From NCBI RefSeq assembly GCF_001579175.1, contig NZ_KQ970763.1, positions 1 to 40,544 on the forward strand: a stretch of DNA of 40,544 bases, in the 5' to 3' direction. Of the stretch, positions 23,611 through 32,992 are shown in pieces. The stretch is from Streptococcus oralis. Its GTDB lineage: Bacteria > Bacillota > Bacilli > Lactobacillales > Streptococcaceae. Position numbers and translations under genes: made by a program. The notes under the pieces were generated by a model. That model was given only the letters and a program-made list of their open reading frames with translations. It was not told where the DNA came from and did not search any database. Position 1 is the stretch's first letter. Each line of letters starts with the position of its first letter.

Positions 23611-24201
23611 TTAGTCAGCGAGTGATTTTTGGGCTACAGTTAAAAAGAGCTCTGCGTAATTTCCTAGGAAAAGACCTTCAGCACTATGAAGAATCTGACT
23701 GTCAATGCTCGAAAAACCAAACTGGTCGAGTTTGGTTTCCAGTTCAGCCAATTCAAATCCGTGGTGGTTGGTATCTGTCTTGACAAAATCAGCAATGAGG
23801 ACTTGTCCCTTCACCCTAAGGTGTTGGTGAAACATGGCAAGGGTCGCGTCTAGATCAGGCATATGATGAAGAACCCGACTGACAACAATCAGATCAAATT
23901 GCTGGTCCAAAGGATTCACCAGTAAATCCTGCTCCAAGAGTTGAAGATTCCTGATTTCTTGGTCCTCTGCTTTCAAACGGGCTTCCCCCAGCATTTTCTC
24001 TGAAATGTCTACTAGGGTAACCGACTTGGCCTGCTTGGCCAGGGGCAAGGCTAATAGACCCGTCCCACCACCGAAGTCCAATATTTCCTTGTCTGATAGA
24101 AGAGCAATCTGTTTTTCAACTGCTTGACAAACCAAATTTGCAAGAAAGATATTTTTGGGCGAATCAAAGGTTTCTGCTTTGTGATTAAAATCGTGTTTCA
24201 T
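23611..24201 (-). CDS. class I SAM-dependent methyltransferase (Methyltransf_11 type)
   Basis: 196 residues starting MKHDFNHKAETFDSPKNI. Motif I is ILDFGGGTGLLALPLA (about 42-57), followed by VTLVDISEKML and DLIVVSRVLHHMPD, typical of small-molecule methyltransferases. The substrate is unknown. Its own extended -10 box (TGT-TACACT) ends six bases before ATG 24201 with no ribosome-binding site, so the transcript from it should be leaderless. It also lies directly downstream of comGG on the same strand with no clear terminator, so it may additionally be expressed during competence. Confidence 0.85.
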   Translation of the reverse strand: MKHDFNHKAETFDSPKNIFLANLVCQAVEKQIALLSDKEILDFGGGTGLLALPLAKQAKSVTLVDISEKMLGEARLKAEDQEIRNLQLLEQDLLVNPLDQQFDLIVVSRVLHHMPDLDATLAMFHQHLRVKGQVLIADFVKTDTNHHGFELAELETKLDQFGFSSIDSQILHSAEGLFLGNYAELFLTVAQKSLAD

Positions 24202-24207
24202 GCTTTT

Positions 24208-24216
24208 AGTGTAACA
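24208..24216 (-). promoter_or_regulatory. extended -10 promoter giving a predicted leaderless mRNA
   Basis: Minus strand TGT-TACACT (TACACT at 24208-24213), then AAAGC-type 6-base gap and ATG at 24201. No Shine-Dalgarno sequence. Confidence 0.65.
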
Positions 24217-24233
24217 CAAAGAAGTTGAATTGC

Positions 24234-24647
24234 CTAGGAATTGGCTTTCTTTTCAGGTTTTTCTTCTGTTTTTTGTTGATTTTGTTTTGGATTTGAATCA
24301 GTCGCTAGCTGTTGCTTTTTATCCGTTTTCTTTTCCTTGGCTTTCATCGAAGGAAAGAGAAATTCATAGTTGCCCTTATTCATACGAACACTTGTTGCAA
24401 AACCTGTTTTGGTATTTTGATAAGTGACTTTTCCTAGGTTAAAGACTCGTTCCCCACTTTCTTGCTCAGCCTTATCTTTACTTCGCTTGGCCATGGCAAA
24501 AGCTGCCAACTTTTCTTTGTTTAGGGTATAGTCTTTGTGATGGGCAACTTGCCGATTCAAATAAAACTGCAACAAAAGGCTAAAAATGGCTGCCATGGTG
24601 ACTGCATATAAAAGAACGCCTGCCTTAACTTTTTGTTTTTTCCACAC
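24234..24647 (-). CDS. comGG: competence pilus minor component ComGG
   Basis: 137 residues, last gene of the comG operon. The start codon is GTG (24645-24647) within the end of comGF. An N-terminal hydrophobic segment ([20 protein letters not shown], about 11-30) is followed by a hydrophilic body and a Lys/Glu/Gln-rich tail. ComGG lacks the usual prepilin cleavage motif but is a core minor pilin complexed with ComGE/ComGF in the transformation pilus. Confidence 0.92.
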   Translation of the reverse strand: MWKKQKVKAGVLLYAVTMAAIFSLLLQFYLNRQVAHHKDYTLNKEKLAAFAMAKRSKDKAEQESGERVFNLGKVTYQNTKTGFATSVRMNKGNYEFLFPSMKAKEKKTDKKQQLATDSNPKQNQQKTEEKPEKKANS

Positions 24648-25086
24648 GATAGATGAACTCCCTTTCTAAGCCCTTTTGAAATTGGAAACGAAAGCGAACC
24701 AATTGATTTTCCTCTGTAATTTGAGCTGATTTGAGTCCATAAACCATTGGCTGGTAACCCCGTCCACTGCTATCCGTTTTTCGAAAATCATCCGATTTGA
24801 ATGTGCCCATAGCGATAGCCTTGCCGTCTTGCTTCATATAGAGGCGATTGTCTTCCACCTTCTCAAACTGCGAACGCTCTAACTCAGCCTCTAGCTGGTC
24901 CACAAACAAGAGCCACTCCTTTTGCTCGCTTTGCTGCTGGTAACGAACTTCTGAAATGAGGAGCTGACTCATAGCCTGAAAGAGGAGCAAGCCTCCGCTA
25001 ATGACGATAAGGGCAATCAGAGATTCTAAAAGAGTGAAAGCTCTTACCTTACTGCTCTTTAAGATCGAGCAACTTCTCTGAACCAT
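24625..25086 (-). CDS. comGF: competence minor pseudopilin ComGF
   Basis: 153 residues from ATG 25086 ([20 protein letters not shown]). It has a type IV prepilin-like signal, [22 protein letters not shown], with the conserved Glu five residues after the expected cleavage site. The body ends with [19 protein letters not shown]. It overlaps comGE (38 bases) and comGG (23 bases). A 17-codon in-frame extension upstream has no support. Confidence 0.93.
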   Translation of the reverse strand: MVQRSCSILKSSKVRAFTLLESLIALIVISGGLLLFQAMSQLLISEVRYQQQSEQKEWLLFVDQLEAELERSQFEKVEDNRLYMKQDGKAIAMGTFKSDDFRKTDSSGRGYQPMVYGLKSAQITEENQLVRFRFQFQKGLEREFIYRVEKTKS

Positions 25087-25351
25087 GGTAGACCTCCAAT
25101 CCTTTTTCGCTAGCAAACACCTGAATCTCCACTCCATTGACCTTCACTTGATTTTGCCCTGTTTGCAGGGCCATCTTAGCTACACGCAAGACTTCCTCTT
25201 TTTGCAAGATCTCTGCCTCTTCTTGTCTATTTTTCTGGATTTGTCCCAAAAGAAGGGTTGCAATACTGGCAAATACGGCCAGAGCCACTACTGCTTCTAG
25301 TAAAATCACTGCCCTAATTTTTTGTCTCTTTAATGCGTTTAATTTTTCCAT
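25049..25351 (-). CDS. comGE: competence minor pseudopilin ComGE
   Basis: 100 residues. The prepilin-like N-terminus [25 protein letters not shown] has a hydrophobic helix with the conserved Glu. ATG 25351 overlaps comGD by 38 bases, with AGGA immediately upstream. Part of the transformation pilus initiation complex. Confidence 0.92.
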   Translation of the reverse strand: MEKLNALKRQKIRAVILLEAVVALAVFASIATLLLGQIQKNRQEEAEILQKEEVLRVAKMALQTGQNQVKVNGVEIQVFASEKGLEVYHGSEKLLDLKEQ

Positions 25352-25748
25352 TTCCTAGATATAATCGATAGCTGATTGCTCCTTTGCTGGTCTGAAATTC
25401 AACCTTAGCCAGAGATCTATTCCCACCAGCTCGGTCAAAGTGAATCGTCTGTCCTGATGGTGCTTGAATTCCTTTGGGAACTGTCAACTTTTGACTGCCA
25501 TTGCTAATCGTCTGTCCGTCTATGCTCAAATTTGTCTTTTGTTGACTAGCTACACTACGCTTTTGCGTTTCACGGTAGAGTTCTTCAAACTCCATAAAGA
25601 AAATCTGCTCCTCCACCGCTGCAAAACTGGACTGAACAGAACCGGACAAGCCCAAGGCAAGGATACTCACAAGTCCCAAAACCAAGAGGCTTTCAAACAT
25701 GGTAAAGGCCTTAATCTGCAACAGTTTGACTTGTTTTTTGTTTTGCAT
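25314..25748 (-). CDS. comGD: competence minor pseudopilin ComGD
   Basis: 144 residues if translation starts at ATG 25748 (MQNKKQVKLL). The prepilin cleavage motif is QIKAFTMFESLLVLGLVSIL. No strong ribosome-binding site is visible; the start lies inside comGC, so coupling is likely, and a nearby TTG closer to the cleavage site is an alternative. A much longer in-frame reading through comGC is not credible. Confidence 0.9.
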   Translation of the reverse strand: MQNKKQVKLLQIKAFTMFESLLVLGLVSILALGLSGSVQSSFAAVEEQIFFMEFEELYRETQKRSVASQQKTNLSIDGQTISNGSQKLTVPKGIQAPSGQTIHFDRAGGNRSLAKVEFQTSKGAISYRLYLGNGKIKRIKETKN

Positions 25749-26034
25749 GGTAGTCTTTATAAGCTTTGGCTTGCTCAGCTGTGATACGACCGTCCGCTTG
25801 TAATTTGCTAAGACTAGCATCTTCATTCTTGTCCAGACGATAAAGCTCTGCCTGGCTTTCCACGACCTTGACAACAGCAGCTTTTCCTTTGTCATCTACG
25901 GCATCCTTTTGCTTGGTCAAATTGGGCACAAAGAGCAAGAGGAGTACGCTGATGATTAAAAGGACGACTAACATTTCTACCAGAGTGAAGGCTTGAACCT
26001 TGGCTTTTTTTAAATTTGTCTTGATTTTTTTCAT
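25711..26034 (-). CDS. comGC: major competence pseudopilin ComGC
   Basis: 107 residues. The prepilin peptidase site is VQAFTLVEMLVVLLIISVLL (cleavage between A and F), followed by a soluble C-terminal domain rich in Lys and Ala. ComGC is the main subunit of the DNA-capturing transformation pilus. ATG 26034 is one base after the comGB stop, with GGAGG 12 bases upstream. The processing peptidase (PilD/ComC) is not in this window. Confidence 0.95.
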   Translation of the reverse strand: MKKIKTNLKKAKVQAFTLVEMLVVLLIISVLLLLFVPNLTKQKDAVDDKGKAAVVKVVESQAELYRLDKNEDASLSKLQADGRITAEQAKAYKDYHAKQKTSQTVAD

Positions 26035-26035
26035 T

Positions 26036-27052
26036 TTAGAAATTTACCTCCATATTTTGATACATGGGCATGAGCATTGCCGCATAAAGTAAAACGATAA
26101 TCAGGGCCACAAAGATAAAAACCAGTGGCTGCACCAAATTCATGGTGCGGTTGACTCGAGTAAAAAAGGCTTCCCAAGTCTTTTCTGCATAGATTTCCAA
26201 CTCACTCCCCAGCTTGGACTTGACTTCCCCATACTCGATGATGAGACTCAACTCCTTTTTAAAGAAAGGATAGGTTGCTATGGTTTGAGAAAATTCACGA
26301 CCATTTTGCAGGGCTTGAGCCAGATCTTGACCGATTTCTTTAAAGAGCTGAGAGCCTTGTTCCTGCATGATTTGAAAAATCTGCGCCAGCTCCATCCCCT
26401 GCGAAATCATATTGCCCCATTCACGCGCGTAATAGGCCGTCAGATAGGTCTGAACAAAGATTCCCAGAAAGGGCAGGCGTGCTAAGATAGAAAAGACGCG
26501 CATCTTGGAACTTCTTTTATAGAAAGTGAGGGATAAAAGGGCGAGTATGGAAACAAACCCTACCATTCCCAGAAAAATTTGTGGCAGATTACCGATGATT
26601 TGGGTAGCAATATTGCTACTATCTAGTTGAGGGAGCAAATAGTTCCTCAACCCCAGCATGATTAGCAGGAGAAATCCCAGCAAAATCAAGGGATAAGTCG
26701 CCACTTCGATTAATTTTTTCTTGACCTTGGCCAGATTGTCCAGATATTCTTCTATCTTCCCCAGACTCAGGTGGAGATTTCCATGAACTTCAGCCAGGGA
26801 TAGCTGGGTCACAATAGCACTTGAAAAACCCAAGCTGTTCATCATTTCTGAGAAAGATTTTCCCTTGGATAAGCCTTGGTGCATCTGGGCCACATAGTCC
26901 TTTTCCAGCAGGGCACTTCTGCCCAAAAAAGAAATAATTTCCACCAAATGAAAGCCACTGGAGAAGAGATTATGAAACAGGGTGATAATTTTCTTCTGCT
27001 TAGCGGTAGCTAATTTTTTCCGTTTCAGCCTGAAGACTTGTGATATGTCCAT
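26036..27052 (-). CDS. comGB: competence pilus platform protein ComGB
   Basis: Polytopic inner-membrane platform (GspF/PilC family), 338 residues from MDISQVFRLKRKKLA. It has the family pattern HGNLHLSLGKIEEYLDNL and spans at about 135-150 (VATYPLILLGFLLLIMLGL), 180-200 and near the C-terminus (LVFIFVALIIVLLYAAMLMP). It starts inside comGA (53-base overlap). In-frame Met codons further upstream exist; I use 27052 because it matches the pneumococcal CglB N-terminus as I know it. Confidence 0.93.
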   Translation of the reverse strand: MDISQVFRLKRKKLATAKQKKIITLFHNLFSSGFHLVEIISFLGRSALLEKDYVAQMHQGLSKGKSFSEMMNSLGFSSAIVTQLSLAEVHGNLHLSLGKIEEYLDNLAKVKKKLIEVATYPLILLGFLLLIMLGLRNYLLPQLDSSNIATQIIGNLPQIFLGMVGFVSILALLSLTFYKRSSKMRVFSILARLPFLGIFVQTYLTAYYAREWGNMISQGMELAQIFQIMQEQGSQLFKEIGQDLAQALQNGREFSQTIATYPFFKKELSLIIEYGEVKSKLGSELEIYAEKTWEAFFTRVNRTMNLVQPLVFIFVALIIVLLYAAMLMPMYQNMEVNF

Positions 27053-27941
27053 CTTTAAGAAGCTGGTCAATCTGTTCATTCCAGCTAGTTGGCTGGTGTT
27101 CTTGATAGTCTTTGTTTGCAAAGTCAACGATTCCTCCTCCCCCGATTAATCTCTGATAGCAGACGCCTTGCAGAACAACTGCTAGTTCCTCCTCCGTCAC
27201 ACCCAACTCCAGAAGGCGCTCATAAACACCTCGGATACTTTTGGCATGAATGGTTGAAAAGACCGTCGCCCCTGTCAGACTGGCTCTAACCACTGCACGC
27301 GCCGTCTCACTGTCCCGAATTTCACCGATAATCAAGAGGTCTGGGCGATGTCGGAGAGACAGTTTGATCAGATTTTCATAGGTCAGTCCAATCGCCTCAT
27401 TCAACTGCAACTGGAGCATGTCGTCCTGCTTGATTTCGACAGGATCTTCGATAGACATAACTTGCTGTCCCTTAAAGAGGGACTTAGCTAATTCGTGCAT
27501 CAAGGTCGTCTTGCCACTGCCGACTGGACCGGCAAAAAGGTAGAGCCCCCTTTGCCTGTACTGCTCTCCTAACTCCGCTAGATTCTGAAACCAAAAGCGC
27601 AACTCCCTTTCCTCGTCGTGCAACAAACGAATGACCAAACTCTCATGTCCCCGATAATCTCCTACGGTTGACAAGCGCAGAGAAGACACCTTCTCTCCAT
27701 GCTGGTAGTCACAAGAGCCCAGCTGACTGCGGCGTTTTTCTCCTACATTCATACCCGCCACAAACTTGAAATGACTAATCACTGCAGCTAAAACCTCAAA
27801 ATCATAGGAGTCAATTAGACACCTCTCATCACCAATTCGCATATGAAGTTCATAAGTAGCCTCCTTGGGAATGAAATAGATATCCTGAGCCTTCTTTTCT
27901 TTCGCAGTCGCAATAATTTTCTGTGCAATTTCTTGTACCAT
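27000..27941 (-). CDS. comGA: competence pilus assembly ATPase ComGA
   Basis: Secretion/type IV pilus ATPase (GspE family), 313 residues. Walker A is GPVGSGKTTLMHELA (about 136-150), the Asp box VMSIEDPVEI, Walker B LLIIGEIRDSETARA and the His box GATVFSTIHAKSI. It powers pilus assembly for DNA uptake. ATG 27941 follows GGAGGGAG. It is driven by the cin-box promoter at 27962-27969, so it depends on ComX, whose gene is at the other end of this window. Confidence 0.96.
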   Translation of the reverse strand: MVQEIAQKIIATAKEKKAQDIYFIPKEATYELHMRIGDERCLIDSYDFEVLAAVISHFKFVAGMNVGEKRRSQLGSCDYQHGEKVSSLRLSTVGDYRGHESLVIRLLHDEERELRFWFQNLAELGEQYRQRGLYLFAGPVGSGKTTLMHELAKSLFKGQQVMSIEDPVEIKQDDMLQLQLNEAIGLTYENLIKLSLRHRPDLLIIGEIRDSETARAVVRASLTGATVFSTIHAKSIRGVYERLLELGVTEEELAVVLQGVCYQRLIGGGGIVDFANKDYQEHQPTSWNEQIDQLLKDGHITSLQAETEKISYR

Positions 27942-27961
27942 AGCTCCCTCCTTATCTAGAC

Positions 27962-27969
27962 TATTCGCA
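27962..27969 (-). promoter_or_regulatory. cin-box (ComX-dependent promoter) of comG
   Basis: Minus strand TGCGAATA, 7 of 8 matches to the ComX -10 element TACGAATA, preceded by the typical T-rich tract and 20 bases before the comGA ATG. One mismatch (A to G at the second position) may lower strength. Confidence 0.85.
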
Positions 27970-27984
27970 AAAAAAATAAAAAAA

Positions 27985-28000
27985 CAACTTTTAAAAGTTG
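27985..28000. terminator. terminator after the DUF1033 gene
   Basis: Perfect palindrome CAACTTTTAAAAGTTG flanked by T-runs on both strands. On the minus strand it ends the DUF1033 transcript, and its T-tail forms the T-rich part of the comG cin-box promoter. Confidence 0.85.
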
Positions 28001-28005
28001 CTTTT

Positions 28006-28371
28006 TTATCTCAATTTTATACGGCAAGAACGGTGCTTTTCTTGACCTGTTTGTTTTTCATAACCTGGGCGTAGTTTTTCATCGGGTATGATGCCTTCGT
28101 CTTCGAGAAGGAGGAGGGAGTGATATTGTTGCAAATACTCATCACACTCATCACACCAACGCTGGTCCGCAGGATCCCAAAAAATGGTCATAAGGTCACT
28201 CCGACTCTTATAGAAGGGAGTTTTGCTTTCTAACTCAAACCAGCAAGTTTTGTAATATTTTAGAGCATCATAGTACTTGTCAAACCGTTGACTCATGATG
28301 ACATCTTCTTCCCAACCTTCCATGAACCACCAAGGCTCAAAGTCCCCATACATTTCTATAACACGATACAT
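28006..28371 (-). CDS. DUF1033-family protein
   Basis: 121 residues starting MYRVIEMYGDFEPWWFMEGW. Trp- and Tyr-rich with many acidic residues; CDECDEYLQQYHSLLLLEDE near residue 80 and a basic tail (KHRSCRIKLR). Recognised as the DUF1033 family found beside comG in streptococci; its function is unknown to me. GTG 28377 is in frame, but ATG 28371 has AAAGGAAG at proper distance. A TATAAT box lies at 28397-28402. Confidence 0.82.
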   Translation of the reverse strand: MYRVIEMYGDFEPWWFMEGWEEDVIMSQRFDKYYDALKYYKTCWFELESKTPFYKSRSDLMTIFWDPADQRWCDECDEYLQQYHSLLLLEDEGIIPDEKLRPGYEKQTGQEKHRSCRIKLR

Positions 28372-28396
28372 TTTCACTACTTCCTTTGTACCGTAT

Positions 28397-28402
28397 ATTA
28401 TA
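28397..28402 (-). promoter_or_regulatory. -10 box of the DUF1033 gene
   Basis: Minus strand TATAAT about 26 bases before the start codon; the -35 is not clear. Confidence 0.5.
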
Positions 28403-28482
28403 ACGAATTTTTCAAAACAAGGAAAGAATTTTGCTTAAGTGCCCTATCAGAGAAACTTATTAAAACCTATTTTGAGACTATC

Positions 28483-28516
28483 ATAAAAATAGGAGTCCCT
28501 TGCCGACTCCTATTTT
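28483..28516 (-). terminator. terminator of nagA
   Basis: 9-bp stem ATAGGAGTC/GACTCCTAT (28489-28513) with a 7-nt loop, followed by TTTTTATG on the minus strand. Confidence 0.92.
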
Positions 28517-28522
28517 ATCATC

Positions 28523-29674
28523 TTATGCTTGATAACGTTTCACACCATCTAGATAGGTAGCTACCAATTCCAAATCTTTATCTAGCACGATAAAGTCAGC
28601 ATCGTAGCCTTCACGGATTTGGCCACAAACATCATCAATGTGAACAGATTTTGCTGGGTTGAAGCTGGCCATCATGACTGCTTCATGTGGAGAGGCAATG
28701 TTCCAGTCAACCACATTCTTCAAACCGTCTTTGAGCTTGAGAATAGAACCCGCCAAGTTTCCAGTAGATTTGAGACGAGCAGTTCCATTTGCAACGACAA
28801 CTGGGAATTCTCCCAACATGTAGTCACCGTCTTCCAATCCACCAGCTGTCATACAGTCTGTGATAAGAGCAATATTTTCTGTTCCTTTTTGTTTGATAAG
28901 GATTTCGCAGGCTTTCGGATCCACGTGGTGACCGTCACAGATCAACTCTGCATAGGTATGAGGTAATTGATACATGGCTCCAACCATACCGAGTTCACGG
29001 TGAGTCAAACCACGCATCCCATTGTAGGCATGTACCCAAACACTAGCCCCAGCATCGACTGCCTTTTTAGCTTCGTCAAATGTTGCATCTGAGTGACCAA
29101 GAGCAACCGTCACACCTTCGCCCGTAACCGTACGAACAAAGTCTTCTACACCTTCACGTTCTGGCGCAAGGGCGATTTTATTGAGCAAGCCATTTGCTGC
29201 TTTTTGCCAAGCACGAAACTCATCCATACGAGGATCTTTCATGTAGGCAGGGTTTTGAGCTCCCTTGTATTTCTCTGTGAAATACGGACCTTCAAAATAG
29301 ATACCACGAATCTTGGCTCCAGTTGCTTCCTGGTAACGGGCACCGATATTTTCTGTTACTGCGAGCAATTGCTCATAAGAAGAAGTCAAAGTAGTTGGCA
29401 AGAAGCTCGTTACTCCCATGCTGAGGAGCCCTTCACTCATGGTATGAAGCGTTCCTTCGATGTTATTATCCATGACATCCACACCGCCAAATCCATGAAT
29501 GTGGGTATCCACAAGTCCTGGAGCAATGCTGTAGCCTGTATAGTCAATGACGTCAGCGCCTTCAGAAATCTCTTCTACATGCTTTCCAAACTTACCATCC
29601 ACAAGTTCCAAGTAGCCGCCACGACGAACTCCGTGTGGATAGAAAAACTGATCCGCTTTAATATAATTAGGCAT
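28523..29674 (-). CDS. nagA: N-acetylglucosamine-6-phosphate deacetylase
   Basis: Removes acetate from GlcNAc-6-P, the first step of amino-sugar catabolism. 383 residues with the amidohydrolase motifs GLVDTHIHGFGGVDVMD (metal-binding His), FEGPYF, VALGHSDATFDEA, WVHAYNGMRGL, ICDGHHV and ALITDCMTAGG. The ATG at 29674 follows AAGGAGG. The promoter has a NagR-like operator next to its -35 box, so induction by GlcN-6-P/GlcNAc-6-P is expected. Monocistronic. Confidence 0.96.
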   Translation of the reverse strand: MPNYIKADQFFYPHGVRRGGYLELVDGKFGKHVEEISEGADVIDYTGYSIAPGLVDTHIHGFGGVDVMDNNIEGTLHTMSEGLLSMGVTSFLPTTLTSSYEQLLAVTENIGARYQEATGAKIRGIYFEGPYFTEKYKGAQNPAYMKDPRMDEFRAWQKAANGLLNKIALAPEREGVEDFVRTVTGEGVTVALGHSDATFDEAKKAVDAGASVWVHAYNGMRGLTHRELGMVGAMYQLPHTYAELICDGHHVDPKACEILIKQKGTENIALITDCMTAGGLEDGDYMLGEFPVVVANGTARLKSTGNLAGSILKLKDGLKNVVDWNIASPHEAVMMASFNPAKSVHIDDVCGQIREGYDADFIVLDKDLELVATYLDGVKRYQA

Positions 29675-29724
29675 AATGATAACCTCCTTGATAGATTGTT
29701 TCTAGAATTTATTATGTCAATTAC

Positions 29725-29753
29725 ATTATAAACCTTTCTTTTTCATTTGTAAA
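29725..29753 (-). promoter_or_regulatory. promoter of nagA
   Basis: Minus strand TTTACA (29748-29753), 17-base spacer and TATAAT (29725-29730). Confidence 0.8.
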
Positions 29754-29768
29754 TGGTATAGACCTATT
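29752..29768. promoter_or_regulatory. NagR-type (GntR) operator
   Basis: AATGGTATAGACCTATT resembles the dre/NagR consensus WTTGGTMTAGACCAAW closely. It abuts the -35 box, consistent with repression of nagA by NagR. Confidence 0.7.
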
Positions 29769-29782
29769 TTCTGGAGATATTT

Positions 29783-29811
29783 TAAAAGAGCTGGATTTCT
29801 CCAACTCTTTG
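29783..29811 (-). terminator. terminator of the acyltransferase gene
   Basis: AAGAGCTGGA pairs with TCCAACTCTT (one G-U) around a TTTC loop; followed by TTTTAAAAT on the minus strand. Confidence 0.85.
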
Positions 29812-29814
29812 ATC

Positions 29815-31632
29815 TTATTTTGATTTCACAGGTAGTTCTTGAGCAGCCTTAACAGCAGCTGCAATCGTCTCTGCGTAAAGTTTAGCACCTTCTTCAATCA
29901 TGTTGCTATCATTTCCAAAGTGAACTTGGTCGGTTCCAGCCCAGATTTCAGGGTGTTCCTTAGCAACTTTATTCCAGTCAGCGATGCTCACGTAAGGATT
30001 CTTTTCAGCTAATTCCCGCGCATAAGCCGCATACTGCTCCACTGATGTGTAAGTGTCCTTACTCTTATCTCCCTCATAAGGTGTCACCAGTATCAGATGG
30101 TGTCCTTTCGGTAGATTGTTCACGATGCTGTCCAAGTCATTCTTATAGCCTTCAGGATTATTGACTCCCGTTGCAATGACAACTGTTTTTAGCAACGCCT
30201 TGTTCTGACTGTTATTGAGCATAATATCGTTGGCTTGCTTGGTCGTTCGACTAACCTGGGCATTGATATTTGCTTCAGGAAGTGCCTCTTGTAAGGCTGT
30301 ATTGGCACGCAAGGCTACCGAATCTCCTATTAGGCTTGTTCCATCAGAAATTCCTAGACGACTCAGTTCAGCTTGTTCAGCAAGAGTCTTTGTTTGTCCT
30401 ATATTGGTCTGGGCTTGTTTGAAACCATTGACCATCAAGTCTGTCTCAAAGGCTCCAACTTGGGGAGATACAATAGTAATCACCAAAGCAATCGCTCCAA
30501 GGATTCCCACACTAGAAGCACTGATAGATTTGATATGAGGCAATTTGCTGATTTTCCTAATGAAGGGATTGGTCCTACCGGCAATCAATGGCTCAATAAT
30601 ATAGAAGGATAGGATAGCAAAGAAATAAGAAAAGATGATCGTCAGAATAACAGCAGGCAGATTACTCATCAACTGAGAAAAGATAATATAGAAAGGCCAG
30701 TGGAAAAGATAAACCGCATAGCTGGTATCCGCTAGAAAGATGATTATCCTAGGTTCTTGTATCTCTGGAGTCTTCTCATGCAAGACACGCGCAGCGAAAA
30801 TCATGACCACGGCTGCTAAGCTGGCAAGTAAGAAACCAAACAAGTAAGCGAACAGGTAGGTAAACTTAACAAAGAAGGTCAAGAGTACTAATACCAAAAG
30901 CCCCGCGGCAAACACCAGTAGATTCTGACGAAGATTCCACATTCGATCAAATTGTTTGACCAAATCAGTCGTCTGACGAACTCCCACAACTGTCGCAAGG
31001 ATACTTCCTAAAAAGAAAGGGTAGACATGGGTTAGACTTGAAAAGTAGACAGACGAATAAGAACTAGCCATGAGACTACCAATAAACATAGAGAAGAAGC
31101 TAAGGATGAATGCTCCCGCAGACAGGAGAAAGACGGTTCCTCTCAACTGACTACTAGATTTTGATCGTTTAGACAAGAACCAGACAGCCAAACCCCAAAG
31201 GATGTAGTAGTGAACCTCAACAGCCAAACTCCAGTTATGAACAAAAAGGTGGGGAATGAACTGAGATTCATAGCTGCCCCCCGTAAGCATTTCATAGAAG
31301 TTGGTCACAAAGCCGAAAACTCCAGCAATCTGACCGCCAATACCTGCAACATAGTCTTGACGAACTAAGAGAGTAAAGGGCATGGTCACCAAAACCATCA
31401 AAACCACAGGTGGTACGATACGGTAAAACCGTCTCTTAAAAAAGCCCAGCAAATCAATCTGGCTTTTCTTACCAAACTCTTCCAAGAGGAGAGAGGTAAT
31501 CAAGAATCCTGAAAATGTGAAAAAGACATCTACCCCGAAAAAGCCTCCAGGAAAGATGGTCTGAAAGAAGTGGTACAAGAGTACCAGTAGTAAACCTGTA
31601 ATCCTAATCAAGGAAAACCATTTAATGCGCAT
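29815..31632 (-). CDS. OatA-like acyltransferase (AT3 plus SGNH domains)
   Basis: 605 residues. The N-terminal acyltransferase-3 domain has about ten spans (1-350), with the motif RITGLLLVLLYHFFQ including the catalytic-type His, and FFGVDVFFTFSGFLIT. The extracellular SGNH-like domain (about 410-600) contains SLIGDSVALRAN (Ser in GDS), VVIATGVNN and DQVHFG (Asp/His). This layout O-acetylates peptidoglycan or another surface sugar. I cannot tell whether it is the main OatA/Adr or a paralogue. ATG 31632 follows AAAGGGAG. Confidence 0.88.
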   Translation of the reverse strand: MRIKWFSLIRITGLLLVLLYHFFQTIFPGGFFGVDVFFTFSGFLITSLLLEEFGKKSQIDLLGFFKRRFYRIVPPVVLMVLVTMPFTLLVRQDYVAGIGGQIAGVFGFVTNFYEMLTGGSYESQFIPHLFVHNWSLAVEVHYYILWGLAVWFLSKRSKSSSQLRGTVFLLSAGAFILSFFSMFIGSLMASSYSSVYFSSLTHVYPFFLGSILATVVGVRQTTDLVKQFDRMWNLRQNLLVFAAGLLVLVLLTFFVKFTYLFAYLFGFLLASLAAVVMIFAARVLHEKTPEIQEPRIIIFLADTSYAVYLFHWPFYIIFSQLMSNLPAVILTIIFSYFFAILSFYIIEPLIAGRTNPFIRKISKLPHIKSISASSVGILGAIALVITIVSPQVGAFETDLMVNGFKQAQTNIGQTKTLAEQAELSRLGISDGTSLIGDSVALRANTALQEALPEANINAQVSRTTKQANDIMLNNSQNKALLKTVVIATGVNNPEGYKNDLDSIVNNLPKGHHLILVTPYEGDKSKDTYTSVEQYAAYARELAEKNPYVSIADWNKVAKEHPEIWAGTDQVHFGNDSNMIEEGAKLYAETIAAAVKAAQELPVKSK

Positions 31633-31683
31633 ACGAGTTAATTCTCCCTTTCGTTATACACTTTATTCTATCAAAAAAAGAAG

Positions 31684-31714
31684 AAAAATCCTACGAGAAA
31701 ACGCAGGATTTTTT
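31684..31714 (-). terminator. terminator of tgt
   Basis: AAAAATCCT ... AGGATTTTT stem with a partly paired GCGTTTTCTCGT loop; T-run on the minus strand. Confidence 0.85.
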
Positions 31715-31733
31715 AGCTTCTATAAATTCCATT

Positions 31734-32879
<1,146 letters not shown>

Positions 32880-32891
32880 TTACCTCCGAAG

Positions 32892-32930
32892 CTGGGAAAA
32901 ACAGTCCCAGTTCATACTTTGCGCCCAAAG
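32892..32930 (-). promoter_or_regulatory. structured 5' leader of tgt
   Basis: Two clear hairpins: CTGGGA/TCCCAG (32892-32910, 7-nt loop) directly before the Shine-Dalgarno, and CTTTG/CAAAG (32917-32930, 4-nt loop). It could be a regulatory leader; it does not match the preQ1 riboswitch consensus sequences I know. Confidence 0.45.
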
Positions 32931-32942
32931 GCATACTGTATG

Positions 32943-32971
32943 ATTTTATCAAAAAAAGCTGGAACTGTCAC
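32943..32971 (-). promoter_or_regulatory. promoter of tgt
   Basis: Minus strand GTGACA (32966-32971), 17-base spacer and TAAAAT (32943-32948) with TGA before it. Confidence 0.7.
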
Positions 32972-32977
32972 GAACTA

Positions 32978-32986
32978 TGGTATAAT
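32978..32986 (+). promoter_or_regulatory. extended -10 promoter giving a predicted leaderless mRNA
   Basis: TGG-TATAAT (TATAAT at 32981-32986), then six bases and ATG at 32993. No ribosome-binding site except a short GAGAGA in that gap. Partly overlaps the divergent tgt promoter. Confidence 0.7.
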
Positions 32987-32992
32987 GAGAGA

